Origin: Auanema rhodensis
Lineage: Eukaryota; Nematoda; Chromadorea; Rhabditida; Rhabditidae
Assembly: GCA_964057225.1 (NCBI GenBank)
Contig: OZ059894.1
Span: forward strand, 14,270,131-14,334,130
DNA length: 64,000 nucleotides
Reading direction: 5' to 3'
A program made the translations under genes and the position numbers. Positions 48,790-61,700 of this stretch are shown piece by piece. Below the pieces are notes generated by a model. That model did not search any database. It had not been told where the DNA came from and was given only the letters and a program-made list of their open reading frames with translations. Position 1 is the stretch's first letter. The number at the start of each line of letters is the position of its first letter.

Positions 48790-50261
48790 ATGAAATATTA
48801 TTTCAAGATAACTATACTGTTTATATGTATATCTATAACTTATGCTATTCAATGCTATAGATATTCAAGTTCTCAACTTATGTATAATGAACCCGCGAAT
48901 GCTTGTAATGGAGATTACTGTGGCTTAACACGTAGTTTGAATGGAAAAGCAGAAGAGCAAGTACTTAAAATATTTTCTTTTTTTAAATTTTTATTAATAT
49001 TTTATATTTGTAGTTTTGTATAACAGGTATATCTAATATACAATTAGGTTGTGAATCAACATATGATGATTCAATATTCTGTATATGCAAGTATAATTAT
49101 TATTTTTTATTATTTTATTAAAAAAATTATAAATTTTAGAAGTAATTTATGCAATACAGATGGATATGTACGTAGTACAACCATAAATGCATTGTCTACT
49201 AAGCCATGTTATTACAATGATTTAGTTGGATCAAGAGAAATAACTATAAGAGCTGATTGTTTCTATACACATGAAGAATTTTATGATGAAAAAGTTTAAT
49301 TATATGAATATAGTTAGTAATTATGAAATTCAATGTTTTAGATGTCAACTGAAAGTTATCCAGATTATAGAGAATTATTTACTGTAAGTTAACATATACA
49401 TACATTTACTTGGGCACGATTCTCAATTTCAAAATCAAAATCTTGAAATTATCGAAAGAAAAGCAAAATCGATAGTCGCGCCCAAGTATGTAAGTATACA
49501 TATAATTCAAATATTTTATTTTAGCTTCCAATCTATCATAATGACATCTATTTACCTGATATACCATATTCTGATTCTTGCTATAGTTATTCTTTCAACT
49601 CTAATACATATACAATATCCTGTCGATGTTCTTGGGTATAAAATATTTTTATATATAAATTTCAAAATTAATATAATTTTAGAAATTATGTAATAATAAA
49701 CAACCATTTGAAATACAAAAGGGAAAAACTAAATGTTATTTGAATAATATTAATGGAAGTAATCGTAAGAAATAATTGATTCATTATTTCAATCTTCTAT
49801 TTCAATTTTTTTTAAAGAACAATATTGTTATGGTAAATACTGTGCTATACTTTTCTATAGTGCACATTCAATTCTTGGATGTATTGATAGTCAAGAAGAA
49901 GGATTACTTCGTTTAGAAGTAATAAAATATATTTTTTCTTTTATTTCTAAAAATCTTCTTCATAATATTAGATTGGACTTGTAAGCATGAGAGATAGAAA
50001 ATTATATTTATGTAATACAGATCTTTGTAATTATGATTCTACTACATCATTACGATCTGTTGACGAATTTAAAAGATCTTCAAACTATGAGGTTTTATTA
50101 TAAATTATTATATTTTTACTTATTAATAATAATTATTTTAACAGAGTTATAGACAATCACTTATCTATGTACCTAAAGTACGTCATGAAGAAGATTCATA
50201 TATTGCATCAATACAGTATAATATATTTATTTATATCATTATAATATTATATTTTCTTTAA
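48790..50261 (+). CDS. Cysteine-rich three-domain surface protein (Ly6/three-finger type)
   Basis: Nine exons in phase. A signal peptide (FKITILFICISITYA) leads into three cysteine-rich units. Unit 1 starts IQCYRYSSS and closes CICKSNLCN; unit 2 starts KPCYYND and closes CRCSWKLCNN; unit 3 starts TKCYLNN, has YCYGKYC, and closes YLCNTDLCN. The CxxxxCN closure is the hallmark of Ly6/uPAR three-finger domains and of related nematode modules. The last ~18 residues are hydrophobic (NIFIYIIIILYFL), fitting a GPI-anchor signal. It is therefore probably a surface protein. The cysteine spacing differs between units, so the exact subfamily is open. Confidence 0.78.
49409..49486. mobile_element. Short TA-flanked inverted-repeat element in an intron
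   Basis: CTTGGGCACGATTCT on the left and CTTGGGCGCGACTAT on the reverse strand at the right form an imperfect inverted repeat flanked by TA. The element is 78 bases long and sits in an intron of the cysteine-rich protein gene. Its form suggests a tiny MITE. Confidence 0.6.
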
Positions 50262-50473
50262 ATAAAACTTTAATTATCTAAATTTATTATATATTTTACC
50301 ATAAAATATATTTATATATACTTTAGGACTATGATATGAAGTCTTTCAACTATGTTTATTTATTTTTATATTCTAAATATTTTTATAAAATAATAATTTA
50401 TTATTTAAATTCTTAAATCCTATTTTATGAATAAGAATATTATAAATAAGAATATAACCCGTTAAATAAATAT

Positions 50474-51827
50474 TTAATTATAATTTAATGATTTTAAAAC
50501 AGATAAAGCACTTATTTTATTTGTTATATTTGTTGTAGAATAAATACATTTAAGAGCTTCTTTAACCTATAATATAATAATAATATTTAAATATATTTAA
50601 TAAATTAATTATTACCTCTTTATTAAAAATAAAATAAACTGAAGAATTAATAAAACAGTTTATAGATATACTTATTGGAGCTAACATAAACCAAACAATT
50701 TCAATTGAATCAGTATTGAATAAGTATAAAGATCGAAAGAAAACCCAGCTAAATATACGAGATGCTGAGATCAAAAAAAACCGAATAGCATACCTGAAAT
50801 AGAAAGAATTTGAAAAGTTTTATCTTTCTTTCTAACCCTATTCCCCTCTCTTTCTTAACATGTATGTATATATACATATACATACATATGTATACTTACT
50901 TATATTCTTTCTTTCTTCGTTTATTACGCTCACGATCACTTAAAGAAGCATTTTTTCCTGTTTTCTGAATATAAATCATAATCTGAAATAAGATGAGAAT
51001 ATAGTAATTATATATTATATATATATATATTATATATAAACATACGGAAGTATAACATATAATACTTATTATTGAAGCAAGAATATCATATGGTAAATCA
51101 ATATATAAATCAGAATAATTAGTAATTCCTTTTATTACAAGATGTGAATAAGAAAATATTTCTTGATCAAGAACAATCCTTTAAATATTTCTTTATTTCT
51201 TAATAATTTATAAAAAATTCTATACCTGCAACATGGCACAAGAGATTGAGCTACAACTGTCAGAACAATATTTGCAAAAATTAAAAATAAAGTTGTATTT
51301 CTTACAAAAATAAATGTAAAAATATTATATCGAGGAAAACATACTACAAATAATCTGAAATATACTTTAGAAACTTAAATATAAGTTAATGAATTAACCT
51401 ATTTATTGCCATAAATATAGTATTTGATTGACCACAATACCAATAACAAACGAACATTTTTGAAATAGCCAAAAGCAATGAATCATATCGTCCTTCAGAA
51501 AATATATAACTCTTGAAAAATATTATTATTTTTTATATTTTAATATTAAATTTTAATAAAAAATAAAATACATTTAATATGTAGGATGGTATAATATATG
51601 TTAATGCTAAAGTTAAAAAAATAAGATCAACTGTAGTATCACTTAATGATATTATATAGATTGGTGATGTCTTTTTTCTTAAATATTATTTATTATAATA
51701 ATAATTTTCAATTTATAACATACTTTAACCCCAAATAGGCTAGAGGATATAATATAATAATATCCAGAATTAAAGATATTATAGAAAATAATGTAAATAT
51801 AAATATAAGAATATATTTAAGTATCAT
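50474..51827 (-). CDS. Seven-transmembrane receptor, chemoreceptor-like
   Basis: Eight exons in phase give roughly 345 residues with seven hydrophobic segments. TM1 is YILIFIFTLFSIISLILDIIIL; TM2 is SLSDTTVDLIFLTLALTYII; TM3 ends NTIFMAINRLFVVCFP, where INR stands in for the DRY motif. TM4 is TLFLIFANIVLTVVAQSLV, TM5 is DILASIISIICYTSIMIYI, TM6 is FFLISASRIFSWVFFRSLYLF and TM7 is ISINCFINSSVYFIFNKE. A basic loop (RERNKRRKKEYK) precedes TM6. This resembles nematode srx/srsx-type chemosensory receptors more than conserved neuropeptide receptors, but the exact class is not certain. It is convergent with the cysteine-rich gene, whose stop is 213 bases away. Confidence 0.8.
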
Positions 51828-52171
51828 ATTTTATATTAAAAATTTATAATAATAAACTATATTAATAATAATAATAATAATAATATAAATAGTTATATAA
51901 GGATGTATATTCTTTACTTGTTGCAGTACCGCCTCTTTAAATTTTTATATAATAGATTGTATATGTATGTAATATATTTTAACTATAATTACATTATATG
52001 ATTATTTTTTTCATATAAATAGAATATTTTAATTAAAAAAAGATCAAATAGAAAGTATTTTATAACATATATAGAATATTAAATATACAACAAATCAATT
52101 TACTTTATAATATTATATTACACTTAAACTGTACAAGATATACGAAATACCTCCCCCCCCCTCTATAAATA
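51828..52171. other. Intergenic, no gene seen
   Basis: AT-rich stretch upstream of the receptor gene, with a GC-skewed run of C bases at about 52152-52161, just before the first inverted-repeat element. Confidence 0.5.
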
Positions 52172-52685
52172 CCGGGTGGGTGAGAAGTATGTGTCGCTCT
52201 TTAAATTGAATATTTCAATAAAAAAAAGTTATTTTAACATCAAACTTTTTTATTAAAAAGACTATTATGTTATAAATAAAGTTTAGAAATTATGCTTAAA
52301 ATGGTGGTCTTTTTCTTTTAGTTACAGTAATTAATCCCTTTTTGAAATTATTGTGACGGTTGATCACAGGTACTCTTCTTCTATTCTTTCTATTCCCATG
52401 TTTTACACAAAGCTAGCTTCAGAGGTTTCAAAGAAATAATATGTTACTTCTCTATTTTTGATTGAAGTAATTCCCAAGCATAATAGTCCATTCAGACGAG
52501 CCATACCAACATGGTGTGAAGAAATTCTTAGAATTTGGAAGAGCGATTGATTTAAAACACTTGTTGTATTTAATTGTATTGAGAACATACATAACTATAA
52601 TTTTATAAAAATCTGTAATTTTTTAAACTAATAACTCTTATAAAATAATTTTGTAAAAAACGACACATACTTCTCACCCACCCTG
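52172..52685. mobile_element. TA-flanked inverted-repeat DNA element 1
   Basis: A 514-base element with nearly perfect 25-base terminal inverted repeats; 23 bases (52174-52196 and 52661-52683) match exactly, beginning GGGTGGGTGAGAAGTATG. TA lies on both sides, as in Tc1/mariner insertions. Inside, the minus strand carries a 61-codon frame (52588-52403) followed, after a one-base shift, by another 33 codons rich in Arg and Lys ending TKRKRPPF. I cannot tie this to a known transposase. It is non-autonomous as it stands. Confidence 0.85.
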
Positions 52686-52691
52686 TATATA

Positions 52692-52885
52692 CAGTCGTGT
52701 CCGATGAAAGTCGGATGCTCACTAGAAACCCTTATATCTTTTCATACAAACTACAACTTTTCAGAAAAAAAGTTTTTTTGAGTATTAAAAACGATAATGA
52801 ATTCAGAAAAAATTTTAAAAAATCAATTAATCGTTTTGTGGGGCCTTGTGAGTTGTAGGTGTCCAACTTTCATAGCACATGACTG
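52692..52885. mobile_element. TA-flanked inverted-repeat DNA element 2 (MITE)
   Basis: A 194-base element whose ends are imperfect inverted repeats of about 24 bases, 19 matching (CAGTCGTGTCCGATGAAAGT on the left, CAGTCATGTGCTATGAAAGT on the reverse strand at the right). TA lies on both sides. It begins seven bases after element 1 ends. It has no coding capacity, so it is a MITE of the Tc1/mariner type. Confidence 0.85.
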
Positions 52886-54159
52886 TACATAGTTAACCTC
52901 ATGTTCAATTACAGTAATATTGAATATAATATTGAATAATATTTATATAATTATGTTTTTAATTTAAATTTATAAGAATATATCTGTTTTTTGATTTTTT
53001 ATTTTGATAAATATTCAACATGATTCATTGATTCTCTATCCCAGAAGTATTTACTAGCAGTTGATCGATGTCTTTTCTCTTAAATTTCTAAAAAAATTTA
53101 AACAAAAATCAAATAATGAAAATGTAAACAAGTGATTGAAAAAGGAGAAATATTCATTATTCTTAGAATTTCTTAATTTTCTAGAGATTTGTCCTCTCTT
53201 TATCTTTATCCCAACTCGTTTAATTCATAATTGATCATTCTTTGATAAAGATTTATAAGATTAAGACTGACTGATGACATAGTTATGTATAGTTATATAT
53301 CTTAATTAACTAATCATTATTATTTTATTTGTTTATAAAATATAAAAAAAGAAAATAGATAAAACTTTCATTTATAATTAATTATGTTAATCTCTTTGAG
53401 TTTCAAATTATTTGTTTGTCATTTTAAGAAAATATATAAGAAACCGCATAGTTTGAGCATAGATAATTGATACAATATGTAAAAAAGAAAATAAAATAAA
53501 GTGAAATAATTGAAATGAGAAACACCAGTATAACATGGAATATTGATGAAAGAAAATGAAAAAAGATTCATAATTCATCAGATGACATTGGGAATGACTG
53601 TACAAAGGAATTGAATAAATATGTTATATAAAATGTAAAATAACAATACAATCAAAAAAAAAAGAGAAAACAGAAAAAAAAGTCTAATTTATACTTTTCT
53701 ATCTAATATTTAATTATCAAATATTATTGAGAATACCTGAAGTATGAAATAAACTGCGAAAAATTAAGCATCACTTGATGACGCTATCCTAGATTTTTTT
53801 TTCACTAACTATATATTAACCCATAATTTATGTGATATGCTAGGAAAAAGTTATAGTTATGCATATAGTATAGGATAGATGATGCTAATTTTGGCATAAT
53901 TTCATTATGGATAAGCATGACAGCATCATCATCATTGTCATGCTTCTCACTGCTCAATAGACATTTGATGTCATGCACAAGCTTCAGTGTTATTATGACT
54001 CTCCTCTCTCTCTCTCTCTCTCTCACCCTCTCTCTCTCTTTTTTTCAGATCTACAGTCTGGTCTACAACGAAGAAAAATAATTTCCAAGCCGGTTGTTAG
54101 ACAGGATAGACTAACGAGGCGACGGTATGGACGAACAAGACGCAACGGATATCTGACTG
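52886..54159. other. Intergenic, no gene seen
   Basis: AT-rich DNA with a CT repeat at about 54001-54040. Frames across it have no family resemblance. Confidence 0.5.
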
Positions 54160-57100
54160 TCAGCATTCCTCTTCAACCCGTGTAGCCTGCTCCAAGCAAT
54201 TACGAGAATGAGCCGCTCGCACAATTAGTACTATTGACATCAGGATGCAGATGCAAACTAAAATTTAAAATTTATAAATAACTCAGTACTATATGAACAA
54301 GTTTTTCTTTTATTTATTTAACTTATAACATATAATTAAAATAATTTGTTGAGAAGAAAAAAACCCACCAGCCATTACAAGTATGTATAACTTAGTGAAG
54401 ACAAATATGTAGAGAAGCAGAAATACAATAGACATTAAGAGAAACGCTACAGCTGTTGATAAGTAGATTTGGCATTGCTGGCGAGCCTGAAATGCAAGTT
54501 TTCAGTTCAATTGTAAAAAATATAAATATTTTTTTTGAATTTACAACAAGTTAAACTATACTTTAAATTTGAAAAATATTTTATATTTAACTATTCTAGG
54601 TATATATCTAAACATCAATGCATGTACATGCGTTAAGCTAAAGGTCAAATTGCTCTTTCATTCACTTAATTTTTTTTTTGACTTTTCATCTGTTTTTGCC
54701 ATTAAGGATTAGCAGTTAAACTAATCTGTGAGCAGTACATTTTGCCACATCGAACAACGACTGATCATCATCGTCAATTCAAACGAGTAATGTCAACAAG
54801 AGATTTATACAAAAAGTTAAAATAAAACGGAAAAAAAGACTAATCATTTACATTTTCTTCTAATATCCCCCATTTTTTTACGTCAATGCTCATCAGAATA
54901 AACCTTACTAATAACATAGCAAATGCAGCGAATTTTTGTTTCCTTAATCTTCAATGCATTTGAAATATTGAAAAGTTTGATTGATGGTCAAACTATTTTA
55001 TATTTTTCTATTCACATGATCATCTCTCCTCATTGAAGAAAACCGGAAAAAAATAACATAAAGATTTACAGAAAAAAACGAGGCGAAGATGATGCGAATC
55101 ATATGAGCACCGCATGATCATGATTTCGCAGACAAGTTTAGAGATTATTCCAAAAAAAAAGAAAGTTTTTCCATCTTTCAAACAATAAATAATCTTTCGT
55201 CTTCTAATTCAAAAATATTATATAAATATAAATAGCATTTTAAATTATATGATATGATTAAACTTACATATCGTCCAACAGATACTGTATTATAACAAAA
55301 AGGGCATAACACAACACCATTTAATCGATGAAACTGAAACAAATATAAAAGATTAATAAATAAATAAATATTATTAATAATGGGATTAAAAAGGAATGTA
55401 ACCGGTTATTCTGTATGAAATAATTCAAAATCATTTTTACGTGAAGGTATCACGTACTCGAATATTAGCATAACCTTCCTGGCTTTTCCTACTGTATTTT
55501 TAACACAAAAACAGATTTTTTTGAAATTTCTTTAGAATTGTGTGTGAAAAAAATTATTTTTAACTGTATTGTATACATAAAAACATTAGAATTTGCTTTG
55601 TAGTTGTTTAGTCGACTAACCAGAAACTGCTCTTGACAGTGAGGGCACATATATCTTGGAGCACATACATCCCTTGGATATTTCACTTTTGATAGATTAG
55701 GTCCTTAAATGAATAATATATTAAAGTTTTAAAAGAATTTAAATTAAAAAGGAAGTAATGTAAATAGAGAAAGTCTTACCAGCTGGATATGGTGGCAATG
55801 GCTCCAATGGAAATGCCTGGCCAGGCGGACAATGCAAATGTGCTTTCTCTGAGTACGGAGGTGGTGGCGACGATGATGCTTTTATCATCATGATTTTATC
55901 GTCTGAAATATGATAAATATAGAAATTATATATAAATAAATAATAATATAAATAAATATAATAATTAAGATAACTATTTAAATAGTTAACGAGAGAAAAA
56001 AACATATAACTAGCTACATGAAGAAAGAGGACATCAATGACGTGCAGAGAAATGGATAAAGGAGGGTCAAATACATTTATATGTATGAAAAAACAAAGCA
56101 TTTAACAGATCAAACAACTTCTAAAGAACGCTGTACTTCTTGAAATAGATTTTATTGAAGAAAAACAATCAATAAAAATAGTTTTTTCTTGCATTCTCAG
56201 AATAAAATTCAGAAGAAAATGCGTCTCTGACTATCTATAAATGATCGAAAAAAATGGATGAGCAATTCGTGTATGTTTATAATATTATGCTTTTCAGAAT
56301 TGTTTATGCATAGATGTCACATATGTCAAAAAAAAAACAAAAATATTGGAAATTTTTAAAAAAGAACAGTTTTCTTTTGTTTTTTTCCGTTTTCTTATGA
56401 AAAAAGGCTAGTGCAGTAACATCTTTATGAGCATATTTGACATGTTAACTAGTTTTCTTATAGATTTATGAAGCTTTTTGCAATAGAACTGATCATTATA
56501 AAAGGAAATACCGGTGCAAATCGAGAAACATATTCTTGAAAGAGCGGAGATATAGTGATCTGGTAAACCATGAAAATAGAGAAATAGCCAAGACAAGGAG
56601 AAGAAGAAGAGACTTTCCTTCACGAATGCCACGAGAATTTAACTAAACAGCATGGTTTTTGGGGATTAAATAAGCTTATCAAATAGAGGTAAAATTGTTG
56701 ATTTAATGAATACAATAATACAAATACAAATGAATTAAATCAGTGAAAGGTCATTGCTCTCTGATAGTTCATATGGCATGATGCCAATGAGGGGAAAAAT
56801 CAGTAAGATTAGATGAAGTAAGCAAGAACAAAATCAAAAAAATCAACACAATAATTGAAGTTAATTCTTTGTTTACATTAATGAAAACGATTCTAATATA
56901 ATAAATAGTATATAACTAATCAATTTATATTATATGAAAAGATAATATCTTAATATTGATTTGAAAAAAAAATTGAAGAAAAAAAACCATTTCTGAAATA
57001 GTCATTCAATTTTCAAATGATTTCAGAATTAAAAAAATTTTTTTTTCAATTTTTTAAAAACAAACTAACATGTTATGATGATGATAATAATTATATAAGT

Positions 57101-58038
57101 TTGTTTATATATATATAGATTAAGCTTTAATTTCATTATAATGCTCTTAAAGTTGAAAAACATGCTCATATGTTAGCAAGCAAAAAACTGAGGTCAATAG
57201 CACGATGATGAGGATGACATTAGGATAGAAATCAGTACAATAGTCAGAAGCAAAACTTTCACATATTAGCCAGATGTGTGATACAAGTGGGAAAAACTAT
57301 AAAATAATAGAAAATAGTTTCTGAATGTCATTGTGTGGAAAAATCATAAAGTTTCAGGGTTGATGAACTGAAAAATCAATTCAAAAAAAAATGGAAAGAA
57401 GCAAAGAGAAAAACAAAATATAAAAAAATAATCTTCAAAAGAAGAAGAATAAGAAGAAGAAAAAGGAATATTGTCTGGAAAAATGAAAGAAACAGATGAG
57501 ATGATGTGTCAAAGAGCAGAATAACTTTACTATTATGCCATATTGAACTTTTAAACAAAAAAAAATAGTAGACAATAACAAAATAATAGAATGATCAGTA
57601 AAATTAGATGATAATTGTAGTTACATACGTACTATAACTACGAAGTATAGAAGTAAAATGGTAATAGAATAGACAAAAGACGAAAAGACGTTAACTATGA
57701 GTGAATATAACATCTATATACTTGCCTAGTTTACCCAAATATTAACAGAAAATGACTTGGAAATGAGCAAAAAGTCATGAACATGATGAATCATTGTCAT
57801 GTCTACTGTTATGCATGACGTCATTTGAAAATTTGAAGATGCGTTGACGAGACGAAAATGAAAACTGGTGTTCAAGCTTTTCGTTAACGAAGAAATATTG
57901 GTGAGAATTTGATGAACGAGATGAACAGGAACACGTGTAATGAGAGATATGAGTTCAAGATTTGATGTCAACTTGAAAAGTTCAAAATGAGACTCGCAAC
58001 TCATAAGAAATCTAAATATATAGTTAGATATAAGTAAA

Positions 58039-58070
<32 letters not shown>

Positions 58071-58711
58071 TAAATTTATAACATAAAGCTGTTGAAAATT
58101 TTATTTTACCGGCTAAAAGCCTTTGAGAAAAAAATCAGAATTTGAGACAAAAAACGACAAGTCATCAAAGGAAAATACAAGAAATATTTATTGAAGAAAT
58201 GTTATTTTTGTCACTTTGTTCTTATTTTTTTTATTTTTTCTCCTTTTTTTTAGAAAAATTCAACAAACATGATCTAGAAGAGTAGTAGACAATCGGAAAA
58301 AATCTAAGATTAAATCATCAAAAGTATATATTATGGAATATAAAAATATGAAAGAAAACTAAAATTAACTAGAATTTAGAAACTATATTCCTATTTTGGA
58401 GAGGAATCCCAGTGAATGAGAAACAAAAAGCATATAACATATAGCAGCACAATGTGTCTGATTGAGGTAATTTGAAGCCTGAACATGCTCATATTTCATG
58501 GGAAGTCAGTATTTTTTCCGAAACAAAAGAAATATTGTCTATTTTCTGTGTTGTTGAGGTTAGATATAAAGAGATAATAAAAAGCATTATGAACTGAAAT
58601 ATAATTTTGGAAGAGAAGCTACATGAAGAATAAGATATCTCGGTAGGAATGAATGAGATAAAGAGTGGATGAAAATAAGAAAATAAAAAGTATACACAGT
58701 TATCAAGAGAT

Positions 58712-58752
<41 letters not shown>

Positions 58753-61700
58753 AAAGGATGGAGTAACGAGGGAGATAGGACAGCTTTCGGTATTTCCGTT
58801 AAACATGCCGATGATTTCAGATGTTTTGTATGTACATATGCTGTCTTTGATGTGCATTTGAGTAGCTTAAAGCATTTTTTTCAGTGTCTGATAAGAAACT
58901 GAACGAAAAGATAAAAAAACAAACTGTTAGTACAGTGCTTGATGTTTGTGAAATGTTGTCAAATAAGGGAAAAAAATGAAAAAGAAGAAGAAAAATTAGT
59001 ATCATCAGATGATCAAACATAAATATAAATAACTAATAGTATAAAATTGAATTTTTGAAGTAAATATCATCAATTATTCAGATTATTTAGAATGAAATAT
59101 GTTTAATAGATAGAACAGTTCATGAACATGAAATAGAAAGTTCAAGACTATAATCGGTTGTATTGTTACGAAGAAAATGACTAAAATAAGATACAAGTGG
59201 GAAAAAGAATTAAGATGGTATAGAGAATGAAAAAACAAGAGATAGAACATGAGAGGACATAGAGAGAAATGAGAGGGAAAGGAGGAGAATTTGAAAAAAC
59301 TAGATTGTATATGTGTAAACGTAAGATAGAGAATCATAAAAATAATGAAAAGACAGTATTCTTGGAAACGTTCACAGTTCTTGTAACAATTGACTCAAGA
59401 GAGACGGCTGTTTTCCATCATGTAAAAAGTAAAAAAAAATTGAAATTACGGTCAATAACTGAAATTTACAAGAAAATTTACAGTTAAAATAATATTTTGT
59501 AGACTTTCAAACACTTGTTTTCTTGTTTAGAATATTGTTTATTCTTTGAAATTAAAAACAATTAATATTCAGAAGCTCATATCAATAATTCAAAAATGAG
59601 AGAATGAGGATACACACACACACACATTGACCTGAAGCGCGCAAAACTGACCGGAACCGGAACGGAGCTGATCGTTTGATAGGAAGGTGGCGGTGGCGAT
59701 GGTGTTGGTGGTGTGTATGTGTGTGTGTGTGTGTGTATGTGTGTGGCTCTGAGCACATGACAGCCGAAGCGGCTTGTGCTCAGCCATCCGTCCCACATTG
59801 AGGGTTGATTTCCGTCTATTCTCATCCTAGGACTCTCTTCTTCTGGAACCTTTTTTTCCGGACGAGGAAAAGGAACAGAGCAATAGGCAGTTTTCTGTCT
59901 AATTCATTTTCTTTTTGTCCTTTGGACTGAGAAGCAAAGAGAAACTAGATAGTAAAGTCTAATTCAGTGCGAAGAAGATGGGCTGTGAAAATACCAATAA
60001 ATCAGATGAGATGGATATGAAGGAGAAGGAAATCATATCTATGTATGTAAGCACATAAAAACAAGTAGATCTCATCATATTAATACTAAGATTAAGATAA
60101 TGTCCGATGCTTAAAATTAATAATATTGCTTACTATATATGTATAGTAAAAATAATATATATATTCTAAGTTCATAACAATAATGCTAATAATAGAATGA
60201 AACCTTATAATTAATTTATTTAAAAAAAAGAGGATATTTTCAAATGCTAAGCCGCTTGTCACGTCATGTCAAATTCAAATGGCTTTTGTGTCGGAGCAGC
60301 CCACGATCTTGGATGAGCAGGCAGTCCCACGTACGTGAATCAGATACCCCCACGTGGAAAAACAACGTAAAAAGAGGAAAAAAACGGAAATTTTTGTTTC
60401 GAGAAACAAGCTTGGATTTCTAGTAAGTGCGTAGTAGTAAGAGAAAATTGAAAAAAAATAAAAGAAATAACCATTGCTTTTCAGAGGGAATATATCAGAG
60501 TAGTAGCTACCATAGGCAAGTTAAATAAGAGTGAAAAGCTGTCATGTAGTTGAAAAACATTAGCTGTCAGAAAAGGCTTTTTGAGCAAGAATTGGTGAAG
60601 TTTTTTTTAGCCAAATCAATAAATTGATGAAAGTAATACGACTGTTAACTAGATAAGCCGTTCTACTAAAAGCTCTATACGATTATTGTCATTCAAAATG
60701 GGCTTCAAAGACGGAGAGATGTGCATGGATATACACAGGAAGAGTAGGTGAAAGATAAACGATGGATAAAGAGACAAGAGATGGAAAAAAAGATGATTAA
60801 GAGAGAAAAAGATTAAGAGTTGGAAAGGGAAGCTGTTATAGAGAAGAGATGCAGATAAATGAAGTTGGAAAAAGATATATGGCCATATTCAACTTTTTAA
60901 TTTTAAAAGGATTCAAAAGCTTTCACTATATATATTATAAATTTAATCATAAATAATTATAAAAAAGAGTCTTAAAGATAGATAAAAAATATTTTAGTAG
61001 ATTAGTTATTAGTATAAAAATAATAATAATAATAATATTTTTAAATTAATTATTAATATTTTATTTACAAAGTTAAAGAAAATTACTATATATAACTACT
61101 AATGAACTTTAATAATTTAAAAAAAAAAGAAAGAAAATAATAGGAGTTTGATTAATTGAATTTCTATAGAAGCAAGATACAAATTATTATTTAATTAAAT
61201 TAATTTAGAATTACTTGTATATTTGTCTTTATTTTTATATAATATATAGTTTATATAATATATATTTATAATATAATAAAGTTTTTTCAACGAAAAAAAA
61301 AGAAGATTTAAAACTAAATCTTCATTTAAATTTTTTATTTTATTTTGTTGTTGCAAAAACAAAAAAAAGAAAGTACATATAGTTAGATATATATATAATA
61401 TATATAATATATATATATATCTAACTATATGTACTTACTTTATTATATCTTTTTTTCCAGATAACTTCGTTATGTAAAGAAATAAATTGAAGAAAAGAAA
61501 GACAAGAAAGAGGGCAGTACATTGTAACTTTGACATCAAATGTCAAATTTGTAAAATTTAAAATACTCAAAGTGTTAGAATAATTCGTATTGTACTTTTA
61601 TAGCAAACAATAAATAGTTCTTTGATGTAAAAAGATGTTTAAAGTTTAATGTAATGAAAATTTAAAATTCTTTAGATATTTCTAATTATTTATAAAAAAA

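Noticed and set aside
53973-54185. Plus-strand frame over the end of the TMEM55-like gene
   Set aside because: It overlaps the last exon on the opposite strand, which is supported by family similarity and phase.
59577-59825. Minus-strand frame with His-Thr repeats as a first exon of the TMEM55-like gene
   Set aside because: The repeats come from the CA microsatellite, and the available donor does not match the phase of the next exon.
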